Assembly: GCA_030536755.1 (NCBI GenBank)
Contig: JAUNPJ010000043.1
Location: 1-33,251, forward strand
Direction: 5' to 3'
DNA from: Eubacteriales bacterium
GTDB lineage: Bacteria > Bacillota > Clostridia > Lachnospirales > Lachnospiraceae
Length of the DNA: 33,251 nt
Shown: positions 22,966-31,083 of the stretch, piece by piece
Layout: every line of letters begins with the position of its first letter
Numbering within the stretch: the stretch's first letter is position 1
Notes under the pieces: model-generated
The model's database searches: none
Told to the model about the DNA's origin: nothing
What the model saw: the letters and a program-made list of their open reading frames with translations, nothing else
Translations under genes and position numbers: made by a program

Positions 22966-24123
22966 ATGAAAAAGAAACTATCCATTTTTCTGGTGCTTGT
23001 AATGATGGCGTCTATGTTGCTTACAGCATGCGGAAACAAACAAACAGAAGAAACACAAGAGACAACTGCGCAGACGGAAACAGAAGAGACAGAGGAAGCG
23101 TATCATATTGCGGTGGTGACACCAACGTTGTCTGTCAGTGAAGATGAATTCCGTGCCGGTGAGCAGTTAGAAGAGCAATATCCTGATATTGTAAAACATC
23201 TTGTACTTCCGGAAAAATTTGATACGGAAATTGAGGGATGCATCAGTACGATTGTATCAGCAGCAGATGATCCGCTCATGAAAGCTGTCATCGTAAGCTC
23301 CGGACAGTCAGGATTGATTCCGGCCTTCCAGCAGCTCAAAGAAAAAAATCCGGATATCATCACGATTTCTTCAGCAATTTATGATGAGCCGGATATGATG
23401 TCTGAGAATATTGATTTGAACTTAGATATGGATGCGATTCGAAGAGGCGAGACGATTCCGAAAAAAGCGTATGAAATGGGAGCAAAGACATTTATTCACT
23501 ATTCATTCCCGACACATCTTGCGAAACCAACGATTACAGCAAGAAGAGATCAGATGAAAAAAACATGTGAAGAACTGGGAATGGAATTTGTAGAAGTGAT
23601 TACTCCTGATCCACAGACAGGTAATGGACCGGAAGCAATGCAGCAGTTCTTGCAGGAAGATATTCCGAGACAGATCGAGAAGTACGGAGTAGATACAAAT
23701 ATCTTTGGTACAAACTGTCCAATGTATGATGTGATTATTGCGAAGGCGTTAGAGTTAAAATATACGGTTGCAGAGCAGTGCTGCCCGACACCTACACAGG
23801 CATATCCTACTGTTTTAGGACTGGAGATTGCAGAGGAAGATGCTACAAACTTTGATAAGATCAATGAAATGATTGCTGAAAAAGTGGATGCACAGGGCAT
23901 GAAGGGAAGATTATCCGGATGGCCGATTCCAGTGACCATTTTCCTGCCGAAGTTTGGTGTGGAAGTTGCAATGGAAATGATCGCAAACAGTGAGTTTGAT
24001 CCGAACAATGCGGAGAATCTTGGAAATCTTGCAAAAGATAAGTTTGGTTTAGAGGTAGATTTCCAGCAGTATGAAGACTACGAAAATTATTACATGTTCA
24101 TCATGGAATCTATTTATTATTAA
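22966..24123 (+). CDS. Lipoprotein substrate-binding protein (DUF3798-like)
   Basis: 385 residues from the ATG at 22966, chosen because GGGAGGAA precedes it and it opens a lipoprotein signal peptide (MKKKLSIFLVLVMMASM, lipobox LLTAC with C22). The acidic Glu/Thr-rich linker is followed by a two-lobed binding-protein fold (YHIAVVTPTLSVSEDEF ... AVIVSSGQSGLIPAF ... GAKTFIHYSFPTHL). It resembles the DUF3798 family, which accompanies sugar/nucleoside-type ABC transporters in Clostridia. It is held on the outer membrane face by a lipid and delivers ligand to the permeases downstream. The ligand is unknown. Confidence 0.75.
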   Translation: MKKKLSIFLVLVMMASMLLTACGNKQTEETQETTAQTETEETEEAYHIAVVTPTLSVSEDEFRAGEQLEEQYPDIVKHLVLPEKFDTEIEGCISTIVSAADDPLMKAVIVSSGQSGLIPAFQQLKEKNPDIITISSAIYDEPDMMSENIDLNLDMDAIRRGETIPKKAYEMGAKTFIHYSFPTHLAKPTITARRDQMKKTCEELGMEFVEVITPDPQTGNGPEAMQQFLQEDIPRQIEKYGVDTNIFGTNCPMYDVIIAKALELKYTVAEQCCPTPTQAYPTVLGLEIAEEDATNFDKINEMIAEKVDAQGMKGRLSGWPIPVTIFLPKFGVEVAMEMIANSEFDPNNAENLGNLAKDKFGLEVDFQQYEDYENYYMFIMESIYY

Positions 24124-24132
24124 AATCTGACA

Positions 24133-24163
24133 GAAAGGGGCGGAAGTTTTTCGCTCCTTTTTG
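24133..24163 (+). terminator. Leaky terminator/stabilising hairpin behind the binding-protein gene
   Basis: The stem aaaggggcg / cgctccttt (one mismatch) is followed by a short T-run, 10 bp after the lipoprotein stop and about 20 bp before the ATPase start. This position is typical for partial termination or mRNA end protection that yields more binding protein than transporter. Confidence 0.65.
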
Positions 24164-24184
24164 CTGTGAAAAGAAGTGGGGAAA

Positions 24185-25765
24185 ATGGAAGAATATATCT
24201 TAAAGGTAGAAAATCTGAATAAATATTTTGGACAGAATCAAGTGTTGCATCAGGTGCATTTGTCTGTTAAGCCGGGAGAAATCTGCGGTCTAATAGGCGC
24301 GAATGGCTCAGGAAAAAGTACATTAATGAACATTCTGTTTGGAAGCCGTGTGATTGAGAAGACGGGAGGTTATGAGGGAGAGGTCTGGTATGATGGGGAA
24401 AAGGTGCAGATTCGTTCTGCAAAGGATGCTATTGCGCGGGGAATCGGGATGATTCATCAGGAATTTATCTTAATTCCGGAAATGACAGTTGCGGAAAACA
24501 TTAAACTTACCAGAGAAAATACAAAAAAGAAGTTTAACCGTATATTAAAACCAGAAATTTCTTATTTGGATAAGAAAAAAGATCAGGAGGATGCCGGAAA
24601 AATTTTAGAGGAGCTTGGCTTTCAAATTGACAGTTCGTATTTAATTAAAAATATATCGGTAAATGCCAAGCAATTTGTGGAAATTGCAAGAGAAGTAGAC
24701 AAACAGGACTTGAAGCTTCTTTTATTAGATGAGCCTACCGCCGTTTTAAACGAGGAAGATGCACGGAAATTAATGAAAGTTTTAAAGAACTTGGCTCAAA
24801 AAGGAACGGCAATTCTTTTTTGTTCGCATCGTCTGCATGAAATTTGTGAAATTTGCGATCACGTTACGGTGCTTCGAGATGGCGAAGTGGTATCAGAATA
24901 TAAAAAAGAAGAACTGGATATGGAAAAACTGGCCAAAGATATGATCGGGTATGACATCTGCACTGTGAAGAAAGAGACAAGAAATCGAAAGAAAGACAAA
25001 ATCATAAGTTTTCAAAATTTTTCGGTTCATATGCCGGGGGAGGCTTTGCATGGAATCGACCTTGATGTATACGAAGGCGAGATCTTGGGAATCACAAGTT
25101 TTTCCGGACATGGAAAGCTGGCACTGGGATATGGAGTCATGGGGATGTTTCCGGTAGAAGGACAGGCAGTGCTGCAAGGGCTGCCTCTGGATATCGGGAA
25201 TGTGAAAAAAACAATAGAGCGAGGCATCTTTCTTCTTCCGGATGACAGGAAAAATATGGGGCTTCTTCTGGAACATTCTATTTGCGAAAATATGATGTTT
25301 TCCGGCTTTTATGGAAAACATATGTTTCAAAAAAAAGCGTTTGGCATTTTGCCAATCCGAGATTGGAAACAAATACGGGCATATGCAGAAAAACAAATAG
25401 AAAAACTGGACATAAAGTGCGAGAGCATGGATCAAAACACTGGAGAGTTAAGCGGAGGAAACCAGCAGAAAGTCTGTATTGCAAGGGCGATTGCGGTAAA
25501 TCCGAAGGTGCTTTTTGTGATGGAACCCACAAGAGGAGTCGACATAGGGGCAAAAGAAAAAATATTGGACATGTTGGTGAGGATGAATCAGGAGCAGGGC
25601 ATGACAATTGTAGCTGCATCCAGCGAATTAGAGGAACTAAAGCGCATCAGTGACAGAATTGCTGTGCTTTGTGAAGGAAAGCTTTCGCGTATTCTGCCGC
25701 CGGAAGCGTCTGAAAAAGAGTTTGCATTTGCATATACAGGAGGTGAAAAGAACAGTGAAAAGTAA
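24185..25765 (+). CDS. ABC importer ATPase with two nucleotide-binding domains (RbsA/YufO type)
   Basis: 526 residues with tandem ABC domains. The first has Walker A GANGSGKST (38-46) and Walker B LLLLDEPTAVL but a degenerate signature (VNAKQFVEIAREV). The second has the degenerate Walker A typical of this family (ITSFSGHGKLALG) with a good signature LSGGNQQK and VMEPTRGVDIG. This asymmetric design is shared by carbohydrate and nucleoside uptake ATPases (RbsA, NupO/YufO). ATG at 24185 or GTG at 24176 could start it; neither has a strong ribosome binding site. It overlaps the next gene by 11 bases. Confidence 0.9.
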   Translation: MEEYILKVENLNKYFGQNQVLHQVHLSVKPGEICGLIGANGSGKSTLMNILFGSRVIEKTGGYEGEVWYDGEKVQIRSAKDAIARGIGMIHQEFILIPEMTVAENIKLTRENTKKKFNRILKPEISYLDKKKDQEDAGKILEELGFQIDSSYLIKNISVNAKQFVEIAREVDKQDLKLLLLDEPTAVLNEEDARKLMKVLKNLAQKGTAILFCSHRLHEICEICDHVTVLRDGEVVSEYKKEELDMEKLAKDMIGYDICTVKKETRNRKKDKIISFQNFSVHMPGEALHGIDLDVYEGEILGITSFSGHGKLALGYGVMGMFPVEGQAVLQGLPLDIGNVKKTIERGIFLLPDDRKNMGLLLEHSICENMMFSGFYGKHMFQKKAFGILPIRDWKQIRAYAEKQIEKLDIKCESMDQNTGELSGGNQQKVCIARAIAVNPKVLFVMEPTRGVDIGAKEKILDMLVRMNQEQGMTIVAASSELEELKRISDRIAVLCEGKLSRILPPEASEKEFAFAYTGGEKNSEK

Positions 25766-26774
25766 AATAAAACTGCCGCAAATCATTATTTCACTTTTTA
25801 TGCTGTCACTGTTTGTTCTGGCTGGATTTTTAAAGATGAACATTCCGGAACTCGTCAGCGGATCGTTTGTTAAGTTTGTGATGAATGGTGTTCTTGTACT
25901 GGCAATGATTCCGATGATTAATGCGGGAGTGGGGATGAATTTCGGCCTTCCTGTTGGAATTGTTGCAGGACTTTTGGGCATGTGTATGGCGATTCAGCTT
26001 CGAGTGACAGGAATTTTCGGATTTATCACAGCCATCCTTTTGTCAATCATTCCGGCAGTTGTGTTCGGACTGCTCTATGCGAAAATATTAAATATGGTAA
26101 AGGGAAAAGAAGACATTGCTGCCATATTTATCGGTTATTCCTTTATTCCGATTATGAATTTTGTATGGACAGTGATTCCGTTTTCCAATCGGGAAATGTT
26201 GTACCCCGTGGGCGGGGAGGGACTTCGCCCTAAAATAAGCCTTGAAAATTACTTTGGAAATGTATTGAATGAATTGTTTGTTGTTAAGATTGGGGAAATA
26301 GTAATTCCGCTTGGATTGCTTGGGGTATACGCGATTATATGTTTATTGATCCATTTCTTTTTTAAGACCAAATATGGAACGGTGATGTTAGCTGTAGGAG
26401 AAAATGAAAAATTTTGTCAGCTTTCCGGAATCAAAATTAATAAGGTGCGGACAACAGCAATCGTACTGTCAACCGTAATTGGTGCTGTAGGAATTTGTGT
26501 GTATGCGCAGACGTATGGATTTGTGGAACTGTATAATGCGCCACTGTCTCATACATTCCCGGCAGTTTCTGTTATTTTGATTGGCGGCTGCATCGGCAAG
26601 CGGGCAACGATCTTTCACGCAATTCTTGGAACGTATTTATATCAGACGATTTATCTTCTGTCTGCTCCGATTGCGAATGCAATCCTGATTCCGCAAATGT
26701 CGGAGATTGTCCGTATGATTATTACGAACGGAATCATTTTGTATGCATTTTTGAAGCAAAAGAGGAGGAAATAA
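25755..26774 (+). CDS. ABC importer permease 1 (YufP/RbsC-like)
   Basis: 339 residues, about eight to ten hydrophobic helices, of the BPD_transp_2 type (GVGMNFGLPVGIVAGLLGMC; cytoplasmic loop ILNMVKGKEDIAAIFIGY). The GTG at 25755 is the best start, 11 bases after AGGAGG and inside the last codons of the ATPase gene; this short overlap implies coupled translation. Pairs with the following permease as a heterodimer, as in NupP/NupQ. Confidence 0.85.
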   Translation: MKSKIKLPQIIISLFMLSLFVLAGFLKMNIPELVSGSFVKFVMNGVLVLAMIPMINAGVGMNFGLPVGIVAGLLGMCMAIQLRVTGIFGFITAILLSIIPAVVFGLLYAKILNMVKGKEDIAAIFIGYSFIPIMNFVWTVIPFSNREMLYPVGGEGLRPKISLENYFGNVLNELFVVKIGEIVIPLGLLGVYAIICLLIHFFFKTKYGTVMLAVGENEKFCQLSGIKINKVRTTAIVLSTVIGAVGICVYAQTYGFVELYNAPLSHTFPAVSVILIGGCIGKRATIFHAILGTYLYQTIYLLSAPIANAILIPQMSEIVRMIITNGIILYAFLKQKRRK

Positions 26775-26776
26775 GG

Positions 26777-27832
26777 ATGAGAAAGAGAATTCGAAAAGAA
26801 GAAATGATTGTACCTGCTACGTTTATCCTGTTCAGTATCCTGTGTTTCTTTCTGGCGGATGTCAGTCTATCGTTTCTTGTAGAACAGGTATCCTTGCGTT
26901 TTATCAGAAATATCATTTTGATTCTTGCATTGATCTTTCCAATCATGGCAGGAATGGGATTGAATTTTGCTGTCGTCATCGGAACTATGATTACACAGGC
27001 AGTTTTTATTTTTGTATTGAATTTCAATATTACAGGAGCAAAAGGTGCGGCAGTTGTATTAGTGGTTTCGCTGATCGTTTCGGCAATCATCGGAAGCTTG
27101 ATCGGGCATCTTTTAAATAAAGTAAAAGGAAAAGAAATGGTAACATCGATCGTTGTTGGATTTCTGGCAAATTATATTTATCAGCTTATATTTGTGGCAG
27201 GATTCGGGACAGTGATTCACGTTTATAATGAAAAACTTGTTTTATCTACGGGAATTGGCGTGAAAAATATGGTAGATTTAAAAACTTATAAGGAAGTATT
27301 TGACAGCGTGGGTGTATTTCAGATTGGAGAAGCGAAGATATCGGTTTTGCTTCTTACGATTATTGTTTTGTGCGGAGGCTTCATATACTATCTGATGCAT
27401 ACGCCTTTCGGACAGAAAATTAAGGCGGTTGGTATGAGTGAGGAAAAATCTGCAAATACAGGAATCGATGTGGATCGAACAAGAATCGTTGTCATTATAC
27501 TTTCGACAATGATTGCGGCATTGGGACAGTTTGTGTATTTACAGAATATCGGGTCGCTGAATGTATATACAGAGCATTTGGATACAGAAAAATTTGCGTG
27601 TGCAGCTCTGCTGGCGGGTGGTGCAAGCATTCGAAAAGCCAGTGTAAGAAATGCATTTGTAGGGGTGATTTTGCTTCATACATTATTTATATTGTCGCCT
27701 CTTGCAGGACGAAATGCCTTTTCAAATGCATCACTTGGAGAGTATTTTCGCAGTTTTTTGGCATATGGAATCATTGCATTTGCTCTTGTAGTAAATCTGA
27801 GACTGGAACAGAAGCGCGAAAAGGAAAATTAG
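26777..27832 (+). CDS. ABC importer permease 2 (YufQ/RbsC-like)
   Basis: 351 residues, similar in layout to the preceding permease (GMGLNFAVVIGTMITQAVF; loop LLNKVKGKEMVTSIVVGF; KAVGMSEEKSANTGIDVDRTR). The two permeases share the V-K-G-K-E coupling segment, which points to an old duplication. The ATG lies 2 bp behind the previous stop with AGGAGG before it. Completes the importer; no terminator is evident after it. Confidence 0.85.
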   Translation: MRKRIRKEEMIVPATFILFSILCFFLADVSLSFLVEQVSLRFIRNIILILALIFPIMAGMGLNFAVVIGTMITQAVFIFVLNFNITGAKGAAVVLVVSLIVSAIIGSLIGHLLNKVKGKEMVTSIVVGFLANYIYQLIFVAGFGTVIHVYNEKLVLSTGIGVKNMVDLKTYKEVFDSVGVFQIGEAKISVLLLTIIVLCGGFIYYLMHTPFGQKIKAVGMSEEKSANTGIDVDRTRIVVIILSTMIAALGQFVYLQNIGSLNVYTEHLDTEKFACAALLAGGASIRKASVRNAFVGVILLHTLFILSPLAGRNAFSNASLGEYFRSFLAYGIIAFALVVNLRLEQKREKEN

Positions 27833-27876
27833 TATCAAACACAAAGAAAAAGATATATATAACCGCATAATTTTAC

Positions 27877-27905
27877 TTGCTATTTCCATGGAAGAAAACT
27901 ATAAT
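27877..27905 (+). promoter_or_regulatory. Promoter of the thrE-like gene pair
   Basis: TTGCTA (27877-27882), 17 bp, TATAAT (27900-27905), 34 bp before the start codon of the exporter gene. Indicates that the exporter pair can be transcribed independently of the ABC operon. Confidence 0.65.
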
Positions 27906-27939
27906 GGAATGAAATTGTCAAGGGGGACAAAAGAACGCG

Positions 27940-28686
27940 ATGAAGAACGAACTGGTGCTTTCAAAAATTCTGGAAATCGGGGAATTGATGCTGATTGCAG
28001 GCGGGGAAGTGAGCCGTGTGGAGGACACCATCTCAAGAATATGCTGCGCTTATGGAATGACAGAAATCCATGTGTTTTCCATTACGACCAGTATTGTAGT
28101 TACAGTAACGACGGCAGAGGGACATGTGATTACCCAGACCAGAAGAATCCATACACACGATACGGACTTTACAAGACTGGAGCTTTTGAATGAGCTTTCC
28201 AGAGAATTGTGCAGCAGTCCGCAGGATGAACAGTATATACAGAAGAAACTTGATGAAATTTGCCAAGTATCCGAATATTCCAAAGGGATTTATGTGTTTG
28301 CCTATGCGTTGATTTCGGCTTCGTTTACGGTGTTTTTCGGGGGAAGCTTTTGGGATGCGGCCGCATCGGCGCCGATTGGAGTTTTGCTGTATTTTCTGGT
28401 ACGTTTTAACCGCAGGATAAATATGAATTACATTGTATCGAATCTGATGTGCTCTCTTTTGGGTGGTGCGGCTGCGGTTGCTCTTGTCAGAATCGGACTT
28501 GGGCAAAACATAGACAAGATTGTAATCGGAAATATCATGCCGCTGATTCCGGGACTTGCCTTCACAAATGCGATTCGCGATATGATCAACGGCGATGTGA
28601 TGGCTGGAACGGGAAGACTGTGTGAATCTGTACTGACGGCAATTGCGCTGGCGGTCGGGTTTACCGTGACTTTGCTGGCGTATTAG
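27940..28686 (+). CDS. ThrE-type threonine/serine exporter, large subunit (DUF1212)
   Basis: 248 residues. The N-terminal ~110 residues are the soluble domain of ThrE-family exporters (LMIAGGEVSRVEDTI-like pattern at 17-31 and the TSIVVTV/HVITQTRRI strands); the C-terminal half has about five membrane helices (GIYVFAYALISASFTVFFGG ... NIMPLIPGLAFTNAIRDMI). In many Firmicutes the ten-helix exporter is split into this subunit and a DUF3815 partner, as here. The role is proton-driven export of threonine/serine or related amino acids. Start ATG 27940 with AAGGGGGA upstream. Confidence 0.85.
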   Translation: MKNELVLSKILEIGELMLIAGGEVSRVEDTISRICCAYGMTEIHVFSITTSIVVTVTTAEGHVITQTRRIHTHDTDFTRLELLNELSRELCSSPQDEQYIQKKLDEICQVSEYSKGIYVFAYALISASFTVFFGGSFWDAAASAPIGVLLYFLVRFNRRINMNYIVSNLMCSLLGGAAAVALVRIGLGQNIDKIVIGNIMPLIPGLAFTNAIRDMINGDVMAGTGRLCESVLTAIALAVGFTVTLLAY

Positions 28687-28695
28687 GAGGAAATT

Positions 28696-29151
28696 ATGGG
28701 AGACGAATTGATTCAGATTCTGATGGCATTTTTGGGGACGATTGGATTTGCAATCTTTTTTAATATACGAAAAACAAAACTACTCCTTGTCGGAACCGGC
28801 GGAGCGGTGATATGGACCGTATTTCTTGTAGTGAAATATGCAACCGGGCAGGAAATGATTGCGCTTTTTGCGGCTTCTGTTCTGGCTTCTGTGTTTGCCG
28901 AAATTCTGGCAAGGATTGTGAAATCACCGGCAACGGTACTTTTGGTGCCGATGGTAATCGCGTTGATACCGGGAGGAAATCTGTATTATACGATGTTTTA
29001 TATGGTGCAGGGGCATTCGATCCTGTTTCAGGCTTATCTGAAGCTTGTGCTTCAGGAGGCGGCTTCCATTGCACTGGGGATTATGATCGTGATGTCTGCG
29101 ATGCAGGTAATACAAAAATCTCAAATTTATCATCAGAAAAAGAGCGTCTGA
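28696..29151 (+). CDS. ThrE-type exporter, small subunit (DUF3815)
   Basis: 151 residues, four to five membrane helices, with the family segment SPATVLLVPMVIALIPGGNLYYTM (about 76-99). It follows the DUF1212 gene by 9 bp with AGGAGG before its ATG. The pair should form one exporter. No clear terminator follows in the 86 bp before the next promoter. Confidence 0.85.
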   Translation: MGDELIQILMAFLGTIGFAIFFNIRKTKLLLVGTGGAVIWTVFLVVKYATGQEMIALFAASVLASVFAEILARIVKSPATVLLVPMVIALIPGGNLYYTMFYMVQGHSILFQAYLKLVLQEAASIALGIMIVMSAMQVIQKSQIYHQKKSV

Positions 29152-29237
29152 TACCGACAAAATGTGACAAAAAACAGCAAAAGTACCAAGGAAAGAGGCT
29201 CTGTATTGCATATAATGCCAAATCTTGTAAATGACTG

Positions 29238-29266
29238 TTGAAATTTCTCCTTTCATATGATAGAGT
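29238..29266 (+). promoter_or_regulatory. Promoter of the glycine-riboswitch transcript
   Basis: TTGAAA (29238-29243), 17 bp, TAGAGT (29261-29266). The predicted start near 29273 lies just before the leading hairpin of the riboswitch. Confidence 0.6.
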
Positions 29267-29271
29267 AATGT

Positions 29272-29374
29272 CATTGCGCAGGGGGGATCTGCGTAAAAAA
29301 CTCAGGAGAGTCCCGCAAAAAGCGGGCGCCGAAGGTGTACCCGGCAAGATGCCGCTAATCACTCAGGCAAAAGG
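29272..29374 (+). ncRNA. Glycine riboswitch, single aptamer
   Basis: The aptamer core (29301-29374) has the hallmark elements in order: caggagag, a gc-rich stem (cccgc-aaaaa-gcggg), gccgaagg, a second stem (cccggc ... gccg) and ctcaggcaaaagga. Only one aptamer is present. A hairpin directly upstream (cgcag-gggggat-ctgcg, 29276-29293) is in the place of the 'ghost aptamer' stem that supports some singlet glycine riboswitches. The ribosome binding site of the symporter gene begins three bases past the aptamer, so control is probably at translation initiation or by nearby refolding. Confidence 0.92.
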
Positions 29375-29392
29375 ATGGAGGGAGAATTTCAT

Positions 29393-30799
29393 ATGTTACA
29401 ATCAATCAACAACTTTATCACATGGTTTGATGGCGTAGTCTGGGGACTGCCACTGATCATTCTTATCCTGGTGACAGGAATCTACTTAACCGTCCGACTT
29501 GGATTATTACAGGTCAGACATCTTGGAAGAGCCCTGAAGTACATGGTGAAAAATGAAGAAGATGGCAAGGGAGAGGTCAGCAGTTTTGGAGCTCTCTGTA
29601 CTGCTTTGTCTGCGACCATCGGTACCGGTAATATCGTAGGTGTTGCCACAGCAATTGCTGCAGGCGGACCGGGAGCGTTATTCTGGATGATCGTTGCCGC
29701 ATTTTTCGGAATGGCAACGAAATATGCCGAAGGACTTCTGGCAATCAAGTATCGTACGATTGACGAAGATGGACACGTACTGGGCGGACCATTCTACTAT
29801 ATCGAAAACGGTATGGGCGTGAAATGGAGATGGCTTGCAAAGATTTTTGCTTTCTTTGGAGCTGGTGTAGGTCTGTTCGGAATCGGTACGTTTACACAGG
29901 TAAACGGTATCGCATCTGCATCTACCAATTTCTTTGATCCGAATATGGCTCACACAGTAGAACTGTTCGGACATACCTATTCCTGGGCAACGGTAATTAC
30001 CTGTCTGATCGTGACACTGTGTGTAGGTCTGGTTGTCATCGGTGGTCTGAAACGAATCGCAAGCGTATCACAGGTGATTGTGCCATTTATGGCAGTGCTG
30101 TATTTTGTGTTTGCGGCAATTATTATCCTGACACATATTCCACAAATTCCGGGAGCGATTGCTACGATCGTAAAGAGCGCATTCACAGGAAGCGCACTGG
30201 CCGGTGGTGCTATGGGAAGCATGGTTGTCGCTATGCAGAAAGGTATTGCCCGTGGTATTTTCTCAAACGAGTCTGGTCTTGGTAGTGCGCCAATCGCGGC
30301 TGCAGCAGCTCAGACACACGACGCTGCCCGTCAGGGTCTGGTATCCATGACAGGTACTTTTATTGATACCATCGTGATCTGTACGATGACAGGTCTTTCT
30401 ATCGTGCTGGCAGGCACATGGAATGTAGAAGGGCTGGAAGGTGTGGCAATCACGATGGCTGCGTTCCAGAAGGGACTTCCGTTCCCGCCGCAGGTTGCAT
30501 CTTTTGTACTGATGCTTTGTCTTGTATTTTTTGCATTTACGACAATTCTCGGATGGAACTATTACGGTGAGAGATGTCTGGAATATCTGTCCAACAGAAA
30601 TATGACAGCTGTAAAGACTTACCGATGGCTGTACATTCTGGCAGTATTTATGGGACCATACATGACGGTAGAGGCTGTGTGGAACATTGCAGATATCTTC
30701 AATGCGTTGATGGCATTCCCGAACCTGATCGCTTTGATTTCTCTGAGCGGAGTTGTTGTATCAGAAACAAAAGCGTATTTTGCGAAACTGAATAAATAA
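29393..30799 (+). CDS. AGCS-family sodium:alanine/glycine symporter
   Basis: 468 residues from the ATG at 29393, preferred over 29375 because GGAGGGA ends nine bases before it. About eleven membrane helices. The AGCS signature is present: ALSATIGTGNIVGVATAIAAGGPGALFWM (split here as TIGTGNIVGVATAI and AGGPGALFW), with ESGLGSAPIAAAAAQT further on. Imports glycine or alanine with sodium. The upstream glycine riboswitch directly supports glycine as substrate or signal. Confidence 0.93.
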   Translation: MLQSINNFITWFDGVVWGLPLIILILVTGIYLTVRLGLLQVRHLGRALKYMVKNEEDGKGEVSSFGALCTALSATIGTGNIVGVATAIAAGGPGALFWMIVAAFFGMATKYAEGLLAIKYRTIDEDGHVLGGPFYYIENGMGVKWRWLAKIFAFFGAGVGLFGIGTFTQVNGIASASTNFFDPNMAHTVELFGHTYSWATVITCLIVTLCVGLVVIGGLKRIASVSQVIVPFMAVLYFVFAAIIILTHIPQIPGAIATIVKSAFTGSALAGGAMGSMVVAMQKGIARGIFSNESGLGSAPIAAAAAQTHDAARQGLVSMTGTFIDTIVICTMTGLSIVLAGTWNVEGLEGVAITMAAFQKGLPFPPQVASFVLMLCLVFFAFTTILGWNYYGERCLEYLSNRNMTAVKTYRWLYILAVFMGPYMTVEAVWNIADIFNALMAFPNLIALISLSGVVVSETKAYFAKLNK

Positions 30800-30810
30800 G
30801 ATTGTGTAAG

Positions 30811-30853
30811 AAAAAAGGAGGCTTCTGCATACAATGCAGGGCTTCCTTTTTTT
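30811..30853 (+). terminator. Rho-independent terminator after the symporter
   Basis: Stem aaggaggcttctgcat / atgcagggcttcctt with one internal mismatch, followed by a T-run, 12 bp after the stop codon. The A-run on its left would let it work in both directions, but no minus-strand gene reads into it. Confidence 0.85.
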
Positions 30854-31001
30854 GCGTGCTTTTGTGCATATTTTATACTGTATGCACGCAAATAAAAGTG
30901 AGCGGATGTAATAGGAATATGTGTAAAATTACAAGAAAATGCCCTGTTTTTTGAGGAAAACCTTAAAAATAGACGAAAATGGATTTTGTTTTTGTAACAT
31001 A

Positions 31002-31030
31002 TTGACAATAGGTTGAGTTCCAACTATAAT
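31002..31030 (+). promoter_or_regulatory. Consensus sigma-A promoter of the MATE gene
   Basis: TTGACA (31002-31007), 17 bp, TATAAT (31025-31030): both hexamers perfect with optimal spacing, 54 bp before the chosen start. Such a promoter should be strong unless repressed. GTTG-agttc-CAAC in the spacer is a short inverted repeat that might be an operator, but it is too short to call. Nothing else is evident between 30854 and 31001. Confidence 0.85.
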
Positions 31031-31083
31031 TACCGGGTTTGTAAAAAAATGTAGCCGTACATTTGGAGAGGAGGAGTATGATT

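Noticed and set aside
29238-29300. A second glycine aptamer upstream of the first
   Set aside because: Only a simple hairpin is present; the second set of ggagag/gccgaagg/ctcaggcaaaagg landmarks is missing.
31003-31030. MerR-type operator in the MATE promoter
   Set aside because: The spacer is 17 bp rather than the long 19-20 bp used by MerR-type regulators, and the inverted repeat is only 4 bp per arm.
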